Both the position numbers and the translations under genes were made by a program. DNA of 7,377 nt, from positions 1-7,377 of the forward strand of contig JACMOJ010000507.1 of the NCBI GenBank assembly GCA_014378085.1, given 5' to 3'. Shown piece after piece: positions 1 through 5,839 of this stretch; within the stretch, counting starts at the first letter, position 1; the number at the start of each line of letters is the position of its first letter. Below the pieces are notes generated by a model that worked only from the letters and a program-made list of their open reading frames with translations, did not search any database and was not told where the DNA came from. Origin of the DNA: Burkholderiales bacterium. GTDB taxonomy: Bacteria > Pseudomonadota > Gammaproteobacteria > Burkholderiales > Usitatibacteraceae.

Positions 1-2
1 AC

Positions 3-548
3 ACCGCCGCCACAACACCGGTCCCCCCACCCGCATCCCCGACTTCCGGGCCGCCCATCGTCTCCCGAAGGGCGTGGCAGGCGCTCATCGTGCTGCTGGC
101 CGGAATGTTCATGGCCCTGCTGGACACGACCATCGTCAATGTGGCCTTGCCGAGCATCCGCACCAGCATTGACGCGTCAGAGGCTACGCTGTCGTGGATC
201 ATCCCCGGCTATGCCCTCGCCTTCGGCCTCGCCCTCATTCCGGCCGGCCGCGTCGGCGACCGCATCGGGCACAAGTGGGTCTTCTTCACCGGACTCGCCC
301 TGTTCACCGTCGCGAGCCTGGCCTGTGGATTGGCCCAGACCGACCTGCAGCTCATCGTCGCCCGGGTCGTGCAGGGCCTCGCCGGCGGTATCTTCGTGCC
401 GGCCGTGACCGCCGTGATCCAACTCATGTTTCCGCCGCAGGCCCGCGGCAAGGCGTTCGCGATCATGGGCTCGGTGATCGGAGTGTCCACGGCCCTCGGC
501 CCGATCGTCGGCGGCCTCATCATCGGAGCCTTCGGCACCGCCATCAAC
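3..548 (+). CDS. MFS drug exporter, DHA2 (EmrB/QacA) family, N-terminal third, truncated at both ends
   Basis: Inner-membrane proton-driven multidrug exporter fragment. The frame is open from the window edge. A Pro-rich tail (about residues 1-20) precedes helix 1 (about 26-47) with LDTTIVNVALP, the signature of 14-helix DHA2 exporters. Helices 2-4 follow at about 63-82, 92-111 and 117-137; loop 2-3 carries motif A (GRVGDRIGHK, 82-91). Motif C in helix 5 reads GPIVGG (166-171). A GTG at 90 would begin inside helix 1, so the true start probably lies before the window. After FGTA (about 177-180) family members continue with GWRWVF-like residues; here the protein turns into unrelated sequence and the frame stops at 617. 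About 180 of the usual 480-520 residues remain. Codon use is strongly GC3-biased, unlike every gene from position 600 on, and suggests an actinobacterial source (inference). Family call firm; a working protein is not expected. Confidence 0.8.
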
Positions 549-553
549 GACCG
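540..553. other. Chimeric junction between MFS exporter and ompA-like gene
   Basis: MFS homology ends at about 542-545 in one frame and OmpA linker homology begins by about 550 in another. Base composition and codon use change at the same point, from a very GC-rich left side to moderate GC on the right. No insertion-sequence end, tRNA, target-site duplication or long repeat is visible. The placement is uncertain by several bases because both sides are GC-rich and of low complexity. It could be an assembly join between DNAs of different organisms or a real recombination scar; the lack of any mobility signal makes the first more likely. Confidence 0.65.
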
Positions 554-993
554 TGATTGTCACACCGCCAACTCCGGTTACGCCCGCGCCGATACCAGCA
601 CCGCCGCCACGCTTTGAACGTGTGACGCTTGCCGCGACCGAGCTGTTCGAATTCGACCGTTCTGACCTACGCATGCCACAGCCAAAGCTGGATGAAATCG
701 CAGCCACGCTAGGCCGCAGCACGCAAAACTCCAATATCACTATCTCGGGCCACACCGACCGTCTCGGTAGCGAAGCCTACAACATGAAGCTATCGCAACG
801 CCGTGCCGATGCAGTCAAGAACTATCTGGTCAGCAAGGGTGTCTCGTCGGGTCAGTTGACGACAGTTGCCAGAGGCGAGAGCATGCCGTTGGTGGTTTGC
901 ACGAACAAAAATCGCGCCGCGTTGATCAAGTGTCTAGAACCAAACCGCCGCGTAGAAGTAGAGCAAATCGTCATCGAGCGCCGCGTACAGTAG
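553..993 (+). CDS. OmpA-family peptidoglycan-binding protein, 5'-truncated
   Basis: C-terminal OmpA domain that anchors the outer membrane to peptidoglycan in the periplasm. Residues are counted from the GTG at 553. A Pro-rich linker (1-20) is followed by the domain (about 24-140), with ITISGHTDRLG at 63-72 and RRADAVKNYL at 83-92. D69 and R84 sit at the spacing of the Asp/Arg pair that binds diaminopimelate in OmpA domains. C116 and C127 flank a loop ending in CLEPNRRVEV, matching the disulfide loop of OmpA proteins. Betaproteobacterial relatives have a signal peptide and a further 40-70 residues before this linker; these are missing, cut off at the junction near 545. The GTG is therefore an internal Val codon, not a start, and the frame in fact stays open leftward across the junction. 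No ribosome site precedes it. The gene ends in TAG 19 nt before the AOX start. Confidence 0.85.
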   Translation: MIVTPPTPVTPAPIPAPPPRFERVTLAATELFEFDRSDLRMPQPKLDEIAATLGRSTQNSNITISGHTDRLGSEAYNMKLSQRRADAVKNYLVSKGVSSGQLTTVARGESMPLVVCTNKNRAALIKCLEPNRRVEVEQIVIERRVQ

Positions 994-1012
994 CAGTAAT
1001 AGGCTGATCAGT

Positions 1013-1732
1013 TTGGCCGAAAAAAGCGCCACTATCGTCGCCTCACCTGGCGACGATAGTGGCGTACTACTTGTGCATCACACCCCCATCGATTTTTCTG
1101 ATCGATTGGCATTAGGCTTTACCAAGCTACTCAGGCTTGCCGCCGACACCTTCTTTGCCAAACGCTATGGGCACCGTGCGATCGTCCTCGAAACAATCGC
1201 CGCAGTCCCTGGCATGGTTGGCGCGACCATTCAGCATTTGACCAGCCTGCGCCGTATGGCTGACGATGAAGGCTGGATCCGCACATTGATGGAAGAGGCA
1301 GAAAACGAGCGCATGCATCTGATGACTTTCGTCGAGATTGCCCAGCCTACTGTTTTTGAGCGGCTCGTTGTCATGCTCGCGCAATGGATTTTTTACGTCG
1401 GCTTTTTCATTCTCTATCTAGTGTCATCACGAACGGCGCACCGCGTCGTGGGCTACTTCGAGGAAGAGGCAGTGATCAGCTACACGCTATACCTTCAGGA
1501 AATCGACGAAGGTCGTTCGCCGAACGTTGCAGCACCCCACATTGCCAAACATTACTGGCGGCTCCCAGCCGACGCGACGTTGCGCGATGTTGTCCTCCTT
1601 GTCCGCGCGGATGAAGCACATCATCGCGACATCAATCATGGCTTCGCCAGTAAACTTTCTGGCCTGCCAATCGATCAAGCGCAGGTCGCGCCTTATCCGC
1701 AACATGCCGATGAAATTCGTATGAAGGCCTGA
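1013..1732 (+). CDS. aox: Alternative oxidase (cyanide-insensitive diiron ubiquinol oxidase)
   Basis: Membrane-associated oxidase that passes electrons from ubiquinol to oxygen, making water without pumping protons. All four diiron motifs are present (numbering from 1013): LETIAAVPG with E60, NERMH with E99 and H102, FEEEAVISYT with E150 and the catalytic-type Y157, and RADEAHHRD with E201 and H204. Hydrophobic stretches at about 61-77 and 118-138 fit the monotopic membrane-binding helices. The 239-residue length suits bacterial AOX, which lacks the plant mitochondrial presequence. The start is uncertain: TTG at 1013 has only a weak AGG upstream and puts a perfect hairpin in the coding sequence; GTG at 1073, giving VHHTPIDFSD, follows the hairpin but has no ribosome site. 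Conservation appears to begin near HHTP. The gene runs directly into a phosphatidylserine synthase gene, implying cotranscription. AOX is patchily distributed in bacteria. Function confident, start not. Confidence 0.93.
   Translation: MAEKSATIVASPGDDSGVLLVHHTPIDFSDRLALGFTKLLRLAADTFFAKRYGHRAIVLETIAAVPGMVGATIQHLTSLRRMADDEGWIRTLMEEAENERMHLMTFVEIAQPTVFERLVVMLAQWIFYVGFFILYLVSSRTAHRVVGYFEEEAVISYTLYLQEIDEGRSPNVAAPHIAKHYWRLPADATLRDVVLLVRADEAHHRDINHGFASKLSGLPIDQAQVAPYPQHADEIRMKA
1027..1064. terminator. Perfect 16-bp hairpin at the ompA/AOX boundary
   Basis: Arms 1027-1042 and 1049-1064 are exactly complementary around a 6-base loop (TCACCT). Six A residues (1020-1025) lie just before the left arm, so read on the minus strand this is a textbook intrinsic terminator followed by a U run. 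On the plus strand the right arm is followed by TACTACTT, a poor U tract. It may be the ompA terminator with a decayed U run. It also lies inside the first 18 codons of the AOX reading frame as opened from the TTG at 1013, which makes that start doubtful or suggests control of AOX expression by RNA structure. Confidence 0.6.
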
Positions 1733-1733
1733 T

Positions 1734-2405
1734 ATGAAGCGCGCTTCAAAGCCTAAATCGGTTGCGGTGACAAATACGGGCACGCCATCGCAGCGTCACA
1801 AACCGTTTTCCATGATTAGAGAGTTTCATCTTGCCGATTGGTTTACGCTCGGCAACGCCGTCTGCGGAATGGGGGCTTTATTTTCCGTAATGACCTATAT
1901 CAAAACAGGCAATGTCAGGCATATTTATTTTGCCTGTAGTTTGGTGTTCGTCGCCCTGGTATTTGATGTTATCGACGGTCGCGTCGCGCGGTGGCGCCAG
2001 AAAACCTCGGCGATGGGTCGGGAGCTCGATTCACTCGCTGACATTATCTCGTTCGGTGTCGCCCCCGCGATGATTGCGTACGGCTGCGGCATGCAAGGCT
2101 TCTATGATCGCATCGTCTTAGTGTATTTTGTCGCTTGCGGTGTCTCGCGTCTGGCGCGTTATAACATCACGGCCGAAGCGTTGTCCGGTGGTGGTGACAA
2201 AGTGAAATACTTCGAGGGAACGCCAATACCAACGTCGGTCGTGCTTGTTCTAATGCTGGCGGTGGCGGCGTCGTTGGATGCGTTGCGGGAAAACCTCTGG
2301 TTCGGCACGATCACGATCGCGGGATTTGAGCTCCATCCGCTCGTGCTGCTGTTCGCGGTATCAGGCTCGCTGATGATTAGCCGCATCAAAATTCCGAAGC
2401 CGTGA
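1734..2405 (+). CDS. pssA: CDP-diacylglycerol-serine O-phosphatidyltransferase (phosphatidylserine synthase)
   Basis: Integral membrane CDP-alcohol phosphatidyltransferase expected to join CDP-diacylglycerol and L-serine into phosphatidylserine, the precursor of phosphatidylethanolamine. The family signature DGxxARx8GxxxDxxxD is complete: D81, G82, A85, R86, G95, D99, D103. DSLADIISFGVAP (99-111) and YFEGTPIPTS are typical of the membrane-type synthases rather than the PLD-type E. coli enzyme. Several hydrophobic segments follow from about residue 36; the basic N-terminal 30 residues are probably cytosolic. The ATG is one base after the AOX stop and is preceded by GAAGG (1723-1727), a good ribosome site, so the two genes are very likely translated from one message. 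At 223 residues it is a little short for the family. It may be an extra copy beside the housekeeping pssA usually found elsewhere in Burkholderiales (inference). Head-group specificity cannot be proved from motifs alone. Confidence 0.87.
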   Translation: MKRASKPKSVAVTNTGTPSQRHKPFSMIREFHLADWFTLGNAVCGMGALFSVMTYIKTGNVRHIYFACSLVFVALVFDVIDGRVARWRQKTSAMGRELDSLADIISFGVAPAMIAYGCGMQGFYDRIVLVYFVACGVSRLARYNITAEALSGGGDKVKYFEGTPIPTSVVLVLMLAVAASLDALRENLWFGTITIAGFELHPLVLLFAVSGSLMISRIKIPKP

Positions 2406-2571
2406 GCATTTTTTCAAGATAACGCTCACCATTGAGGTAAGCAAGTACGTTGTGATGGCGCATACGTGCTGGTCTGATATATCTTTGCGCGTGTTAGCGC
2501 ATGAGTCTGCGCCAGGCGGCCCGCGAAGTTCCCTTCCTGCAATTTACGCAAGCACCCACACGCGCTAAACA

Positions 2572-3324
2572 ATGTTAATCGAGCTATTGGCAGACATTGC
2601 CAAACTAAGTCTGATCATTGCTTGCGCATTCGCAGGGCTTAACGTCTATGCGCATCGCACGCATCGTGATTGGGCGGTCCGATTGACGCAACGTCGATTG
2701 GCAGTGTTGGCAGTGTTGACACTCGCCGTGAGCGGCGTCAAAGTCATCGAAGATGTCGTTGCCAAAGAATCAGGACCAGTTGACGAAATGATTATGTGGT
2801 TGGTCCGCGAGTACGTACCAACGGCGCTCACGGGCTTTTTTACATTGGTCATTTTGAGCGGGTCGGCGGGTTTCATTCTTCCGGCCGCGCTACTTTCGAC
2901 CGCTGCGCTGTACATAGCCAGACGTCATTTCGAAGCGGTGATCATGGCCGTCTCCATGATCACCGCACCGTTGGTCATCTACGTGTTAAAAATGATCGTC
3001 GACCGCTCCCGTCCTGCCTTGTGGGAAGCACAGTGGTATTGGGGATCCAGCTTTCCTAGCGGGCACACTCTAAGCACCGCAGCCTTTTCGACCGCTGCCG
3101 CACTCTGTGTGGCACGAATCTGGCCTCAACAAGGCAACCTGGCGATGTCGTTTGCGCTGGTATGGACAAGTACGGTCGCGGTTTCTCGCCTTGTCATCGG
3201 CGTCCATTGGCCTTCCGATGTTCTGGCGGCTATGTGTCTGGGTGCTTTCATTTCACTCGCGATTAGCATCGCGCTCGAATTGCGCGTTTCCAGTTTAATA
3301 AGGAAAGATTCGGCTACTACATAG
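2572..3324 (+). CDS. PAP2-superfamily membrane lipid phosphatase
   Basis: Integral membrane phosphatase of the PAP2 (phosphatidic acid phosphatase type 2) superfamily, which removes phosphate from lipids such as phosphatidate, phosphatidylglycerophosphate or undecaprenyl pyrophosphate at the outer face of the inner membrane. All three catalytic motifs are intact: Kx6RP (K140, R147, P148), PSGH (162-165, with H165 the acid/base) and SRx5Hx3D (S205, R206, nucleophile H212, D216). Hydrophobic segments lie at about 7-26, 42-56, 84-117, 122-140, 168-183, 190-208 and 218-236, giving the usual six or so helices with motifs between them. The ATG at 2572 lacks a clear ribosome site. The gene follows pssA on the same strand after 166 nt, so cotranscription is possible but not shown; that gap holds only a short imperfect hairpin (2402-2429) with no U run. 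Substrate unknown; the link with pssA favours a phospholipid (inference). Confidence 0.88.
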   Translation: MLIELLADIAKLSLIIACAFAGLNVYAHRTHRDWAVRLTQRRLAVLAVLTLAVSGVKVIEDVVAKESGPVDEMIMWLVREYVPTALTGFFTLVILSGSAGFILPAALLSTAALYIARRHFEAVIMAVSMITAPLVIYVLKMIVDRSRPALWEAQWYWGSSFPSGHTLSTAAFSTAAALCVARIWPQQGNLAMSFALVWTSTVAVSRLVIGVHWPSDVLAAMCLGAFISLAISIALELRVSSLIRKDSATT

Positions 3325-3339
3325 GTGCGATAGCGCCAA

Positions 3340-3368
3340 CGCTAATTGCTAAATCAATAGCATTAGCG
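3340..3368 (+). terminator. Hairpin after the PAP2 gene, possible terminator
   Basis: Arms 3340-3351 and 3358-3368 pair over 11 bp with one bulged T around loop AATCAA. It lies 16 nt after the PAP2 stop, between two convergent genes, where a terminator is expected. There is no U run on either strand, so it may be factor-dependent or only protect the RNA end. A second, weaker stem at 3416-3428 (CGCCT, loop TTC, AGGCG) is followed by ATTTTAT and is an alternative intrinsic terminator for the plus strand. Confidence 0.35.
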
Positions 3369-3479
3369 ACAAACAACGAGTCTTCGGAAAATAAGATGAA
3401 ACTCTATAGCGGGCGCGCCTTTCAGGCGATTTTATGCCGGGCAGCCGCGCCAGATATAGTGTGAGTAAGACCAATTCAA

Positions 3480-3809
3480 TCAATAACGCCCGAACCCAGG
3501 TTGTCGCGCCCGCAACTGTGACAGCTCCGCTTCAAGCGTGCGAATCTGCTCAAGCAAAGTGAGTGTGAGTGCCACGGCGTGCGCGTCCAGCTCCAAATCA
3601 TCCCGGAGGCGGCAGGCTTTGCGAACCGTCACCACGCAATCAGCGCTGAAGATCCACGGTGGAGAGTCGAAATTCGCCGGCATCAAGGCACCGGCATCGA
3701 CGAGTGCAGTGACTTCGCTTTCGGTCAGACCCGACAAATCGACTAGATCGTCGATTGACACACTTTGCGAGCGATGCAACCAAAATGCGCTGTATGTTTC
3801 AGCCTGCAT
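3480..3809 (-). CDS. cbpM: CbpM, chaperone modulator (MerR-like HTH)
   Basis: Small protein that in enterobacteria binds the J domain of CbpA and blocks its co-chaperone and DNA-binding activities. The 109-residue product has a MerR-like helix-turn-helix at about 17-45 (SIDDLVDLSGLTESEVTALVDAG), a central segment with PPWIFSADCV (50-59), and a C-terminal helix with heptad-like leucines (about 72-102, LLEQIRTLEAELSQLRAR), as in CbpM/YdaM-type modulators. The ATG at 3809 is chosen because AAGGAG (3817-3822) stands 7 nt upstream; a longer frame from 3914 would overlap cbpA extensively. It overlaps the cbpA stop by 11 nt (3799-3809), indicating translational coupling in a two-gene operon. Identification rests on HTH shape, size and the adjacent cbpA. 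Confidence 0.85.
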   Translation of the reverse strand: MQAETYSAFWLHRSQSVSIDDLVDLSGLTESEVTALVDAGALMPANFDSPPWIFSADCVVTVRKACRLRDDLELDAHAVALTLTLLEQIRTLEAELSQLRARQPGFGRY

Positions 3810-4779
3810 TTGAGGACTCCTTGGTGAAATGACCACGCGGATTAAACGTTGAGCCTTCGGCCAGTTGCTTGAACAAGTTTTTCTCACGTTCATCAGTTTC
3901 AGGTGGCATGACAATTTTCACGATCGCAAAAAGGTCGCCTGCTTCTCCGTCCTTACCGGCAGCGCCCGCCGGCTTGGGCAGTCCGCGCCTGGCGAGCCGT
4001 AGTTGTTGACCGGTGTTGGTCGCCGGCGCTACGGCGAGATTGACGGCGCCGCCCAGGGTTGGCACTTCAATTGTGGCACCGAGTGCCGCCTCCCATGGCG
4101 TTAGCGGCAAATCAATATACAGATCGAATCCATCGACTCTGTATAACGGATGCGTGTGCAACTTGATGATGAGATAGAGGTCACCATCGCGCCTGCCGTT
4201 GTGTCCCTTGCCACCTTGACCGCGCAGGCGCAGGCGCTGGCCCTCGGTGGCACCTCTGGGTATGCGCGCCTGGACGCTGCGTGCTTCATGTCGCATCCGC
4301 CCTTGCTGATCGTAAACAGGCACACTTAAACTGAGATCGACCTGCGTACCTCGATAGGCATCTTCCAGATTGATTGCGGCTGCGACATCAAAATCTTCGC
4401 CCGCGACCTGAAAATTTGCCTGGTGACTGCTGCCATGGCGGCCACGCGCAAAACTGGCGAACAAGTCCGATAGATCAACACCCTCAAACGAGGACTGACC
4501 ATCGTTGAACTGCGTATTGAATTCTTTGCCCCAGTCTCGGGACGGCTCAAAATCTTCACCAGCGCGGTGCTGCCCCAAGCGATCATAAGCTGCACGCTTG
4601 TCGGCGTCCTTCAACGTCTGGTAGGCCTCTGCCACATCCTTGAATTTCTCCTCGCCCGCCGGATCCTTTGAGACGTCGGGATGAAATTTTCGCGCGAGCT
4701 TGCGATAGGCTTTTTTTATATCGTCTTCGCCGGCGGCCCGCTCGATACCCAGAATGGCGTAATAGTCTTTATATTTCAT
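3799..4779 (-). CDS. cbpA: CbpA, DnaJ-class co-chaperone / curved-DNA-binding protein
   Basis: Hsp40 co-chaperone that stimulates DnaK ATPase and, in E. coli, binds curved DNA in the nucleoid. The J domain spans residues 1-69 with the essential HPD at 33-35 and the helix IV remnant AAYDRLGQH. A linker (about 70-120) leads to two beta-sandwich substrate-binding domains (about 125-205 and 210-295), including LRGQGGKGHNGRRDGDLYL (185-203) and HPLYRVDGFDLYIDLPLTPWEAALG. The DnaJ cysteine-rich zinc-finger is absent, separating CbpA from DnaJ. At 326 residues it is close to the E. coli protein (306). ATG at 4779 gives the standard MKYKDYYAILGI start although no strong ribosome site is seen. A sigma-32-like promoter lies about 30-56 nt upstream, consistent with heat-shock control. 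Its 3' end overlaps cbpM. Confidence 0.93.
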   Translation of the reverse strand: MKYKDYYAILGIERAAGEDDIKKAYRKLARKFHPDVSKDPAGEEKFKDVAEAYQTLKDADKRAAYDRLGQHRAGEDFEPSRDWGKEFNTQFNDGQSSFEGVDLSDLFASFARGRHGSSHQANFQVAGEDFDVAAAINLEDAYRGTQVDLSLSVPVYDQQGRMRHEARSVQARIPRGATEGQRLRLRGQGGKGHNGRRDGDLYLIIKLHTHPLYRVDGFDLYIDLPLTPWEAALGATIEVPTLGGAVNLAVAPATNTGQQLRLARRGLPKPAGAAGKDGEAGDLFAIVKIVMPPETDEREKNLFKQLAEGSTFNPRGHFTKESSNAG

Positions 4780-4809
4780 TGCGGTCAGGGCTGCTGTAAT
4801 CGATACAAA

Positions 4810-4835
4810 AAATGGGGCGACCGCCAGGCCTGAAG
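4810..4835 (-). promoter_or_regulatory. Candidate sigma-32 (heat-shock) promoter for cbpA-cbpM
   Basis: On the minus strand a -10 box CCCCATTT (4817-4810) matches the sigma-32 consensus CCCCATNT completely. It is preceded, after 12 nt, by CTTCAG (4835-4830), four of six matches to CTTGAA, and the spacing is within the known sigma-32 range. Transcription would start near 4801-4803, leaving a leader of about 20-25 nt before the cbpA ATG. The -35 box lies inside the left arm of the inverted repeat 4827-4925. E. coli cbpA is controlled mainly by sigma-S, so heat-shock control here would differ. Confidence 0.5.
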
Positions 4836-4925
4836 TGTTGGCGCTGCGTCAATCGCCATTACGGACGGACAGGGGCTCGACGACTAGTTTAGCGCTTCAG
4901 ACGTTCGCCACCAACACTTCCGGCC
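4827..4925. repeat. Long imperfect inverted repeat upstream of cbpA
   Basis: Arms 4827-4841 (GGCCTGAAGTGTTGG) and 4911-4925 (CCAACACTTCCGGCC) pair at 14 of 15 positions across a 69-nt interior. Pairing resumes farther out between GACC (4819-4822) and GGTC (4926-4929) after a 4-nt skip, and inside between GCGCT (4841-4845) and AGCGC (4891-4895). The structure fills almost the whole space between the FMN reductase stop and cbpA. It could be a structured RNA or terminator for the reductase transcript, a looping operator at the cbpA promoter, or a small MITE-like element; no target duplication is seen. Confidence 0.55.
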
Positions 4926-4941
4926 GGTCAACGGCAATTTT

Positions 4942-5496
4942 CTAGGTTGGGGCGTGCGCCTTCACCCAGACGACGTATTGATCCATCCACCCCTGCAAGA
5001 ACTTCTTGCCGGTCTCACCAATGTTGCCGGTGTCGTCAAAAAACCCTTCTTTGGCATGAAGGAATGCCTCAGGCTGGCCCAGTGTCGGCACGTCCAGGTA
5101 GGCCAGAATATTGCGCAAATGTTGTTGCGCCAATGCCGTGCCGATGGCACCGACGGACACGCCAAGCACGCCTGCCGGCTTCCCCGCCCAGGAATTTTTG
5201 CCGTACGGCCGCGAAGCGTGATCGATTGCGTTCTTCAATACCCCGGGGATCGAACGGTTGTATTCGGGCGTCACGAACAGCAGCCCCTGTGCCGCAGCGA
5301 TGTCAGCCTTTATTCGTTTAACCGGAGAAGATGGGTTCGCGTCGTCATCTTGGTTATAAAGTGGGAGGTCAGCGATTTCAAGTTGCTTGAATTGGAATTC
5401 CGGCGGTGCCAACTTTGCGATCGCACCCGCCAGTTTGCGGTTGAACGATTCACGACGAAGGCTGCCGACGACGACTGCAATTTGATATTGACCCAT
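4942..5496 (-). CDS. NAD(P)H-dependent FMN reductase, ChrR/azoreductase type
   Basis: Cytosolic flavodoxin-fold enzyme that uses FMN and NAD(P)H to reduce quinones and, in relatives such as E. coli ChrR (YieF), chromate by two-electron steps that avoid radical formation. The phosphate-binding loop GSLRRESFNRKL is at 11-22 after a hydrophobic first strand (6-10). The flavin-ring motif TPEYNRSIPGVLKNAIDHAS is at 76-95, and a Gly/Ser-rich loop (GVLGVSVGAIGT) at 109-120. Length 184 agrees with the family. Start chosen at ATG 5496 because AGGAGA (complement of 5502-5507) sits 5 nt upstream and the protein begins MGQYQIAVVVGS as relatives do; a start at 5541 adds 15 unconserved residues. It is transcribed toward cbpA but separated from it by 162 nt containing another promoter, so probably a single-gene unit. 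True substrate unknown. Confidence 0.88.
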   Translation of the reverse strand: MGQYQIAVVVGSLRRESFNRKLAGAIAKLAPPEFQFKQLEIADLPLYNQDDDANPSSPVKRIKADIAAAQGLLFVTPEYNRSIPGVLKNAIDHASRPYGKNSWAGKPAGVLGVSVGAIGTALAQQHLRNILAYLDVPTLGQPEAFLHAKEGFFDDTGNIGETGKKFLQGWMDQYVVWVKAHAPT

Positions 5497-5521
5497 GAAA
5501 ATCTCCTGTGTGCGTAGGTGC

Positions 5522-5541
5522 TTGACTTGGTAGCGCGTCAA
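5522..5541. promoter_or_regulatory. TTGAC-N10-GTCAA dyad upstream of the FMN reductase, candidate operator
   Basis: Perfect 5-bp half-sites TTGAC (5522-5526) and GTCAA (5537-5541) are 10 nt apart, so their centres are about 1.5 turns apart. The dyad sits 26-45 nt before the reductase ATG, where an operator or promoter would be. Quinone- and metal-responsive reductases are often controlled by a dedicated repressor, but no such repressor gene adjoins except the divergent Crp-like regulator. Short sites like this also occur by chance. Confidence 0.25.
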
Positions 5542-5762
5542 CAGAGACGGCGCGCCGGGCTCGATTCTCTTCAGCAGGTGCAGCGTCTTTTTCGACAGCC
5601 ATTTCTGCCATTAGAAACTTACAGAATTTCACCGATGTGGTCTGTGCGGTGTCGAACACACGAAGTCTACTGTGGCGTGACGTGATGTTTCGTCGTTTCA
5701 AACTGTACTTTAATGAAGTCGTGGGCAGCATGACCAGCGGGTGCGCCTTGCACTTTCGCTAA

Positions 5763-5839
5763 AGACCGGCGGCAAATCAAGCGCCGCGGTCTGGTGCGGC
5801 CACCCAGCGCGAAATTTTTCGTAGCGCTATGTGCGCTGG
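5763..5839. repeat. Cluster of nested inverted repeats
   Basis: Three stems lie in 77 nt. Arms 5763-5773 and 5783-5792 pair over 10 bp (AGACC, bulged G, GCGGC with GCCGCGGTCT) around a 9-nt loop. GGTG/CACC form a short stem at 5793-5804. CCAGCGC (5804-5810) pairs perfectly with GCGCTGG (5833-5839) and encloses CGAA/TTCG. Such density suggests a structured leader, small RNA or terminator rather than coding DNA. Confidence 0.4.

Noticed and set aside
90..92. GTG at 90 as the MFS start codon
   Set aside because: It lies inside the first membrane helix; the frame is open to the window edge and the preceding residues (SRRAWQALI) look like normal family sequence.
553..555. GTG at 553 as the ompA start
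   Set aside because: No ribosome site, and it begins in the Pro-rich linker without a signal peptide; it is an internal Val codon of a truncated gene.
2..610. The 12-mer CACCGCCGCCAC at 2-13 and again at 599-610, considered as a direct repeat flanking an inserted MFS fragment
   Set aside because: Low-complexity sequence in two Pro/Ala-rich coding stretches; too short, and the protein junction near 545 does not coincide with it.
177..755. Long minus-strand frame opposite the MFS and ompA genes
   Set aside because: Shadow of GC-rich plus-strand coding; composition is Gly/Asp/Glu-rich with no family resemblance, and it crosses the junction.
2402..2429. Imperfect hairpin GTGAGC/GCTCAC overlapping the pssA stop as a terminator
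   Set aside because: No U run follows, the loop is long, and it would separate pssA from PAP2 without other support.
3396..3464. Possible 22-codon plus-strand peptide MKLYSGRAFQAILCRAAAPDIV
   Set aside because: Weak ribosome site and too short to judge; more likely chance in the gap between convergent genes.
5450..5731. Minus-strand 93-residue frame overlapping the FMN reductase start
   Set aside because: No recognisable domain or ribosome site and it overlaps a well-supported start.
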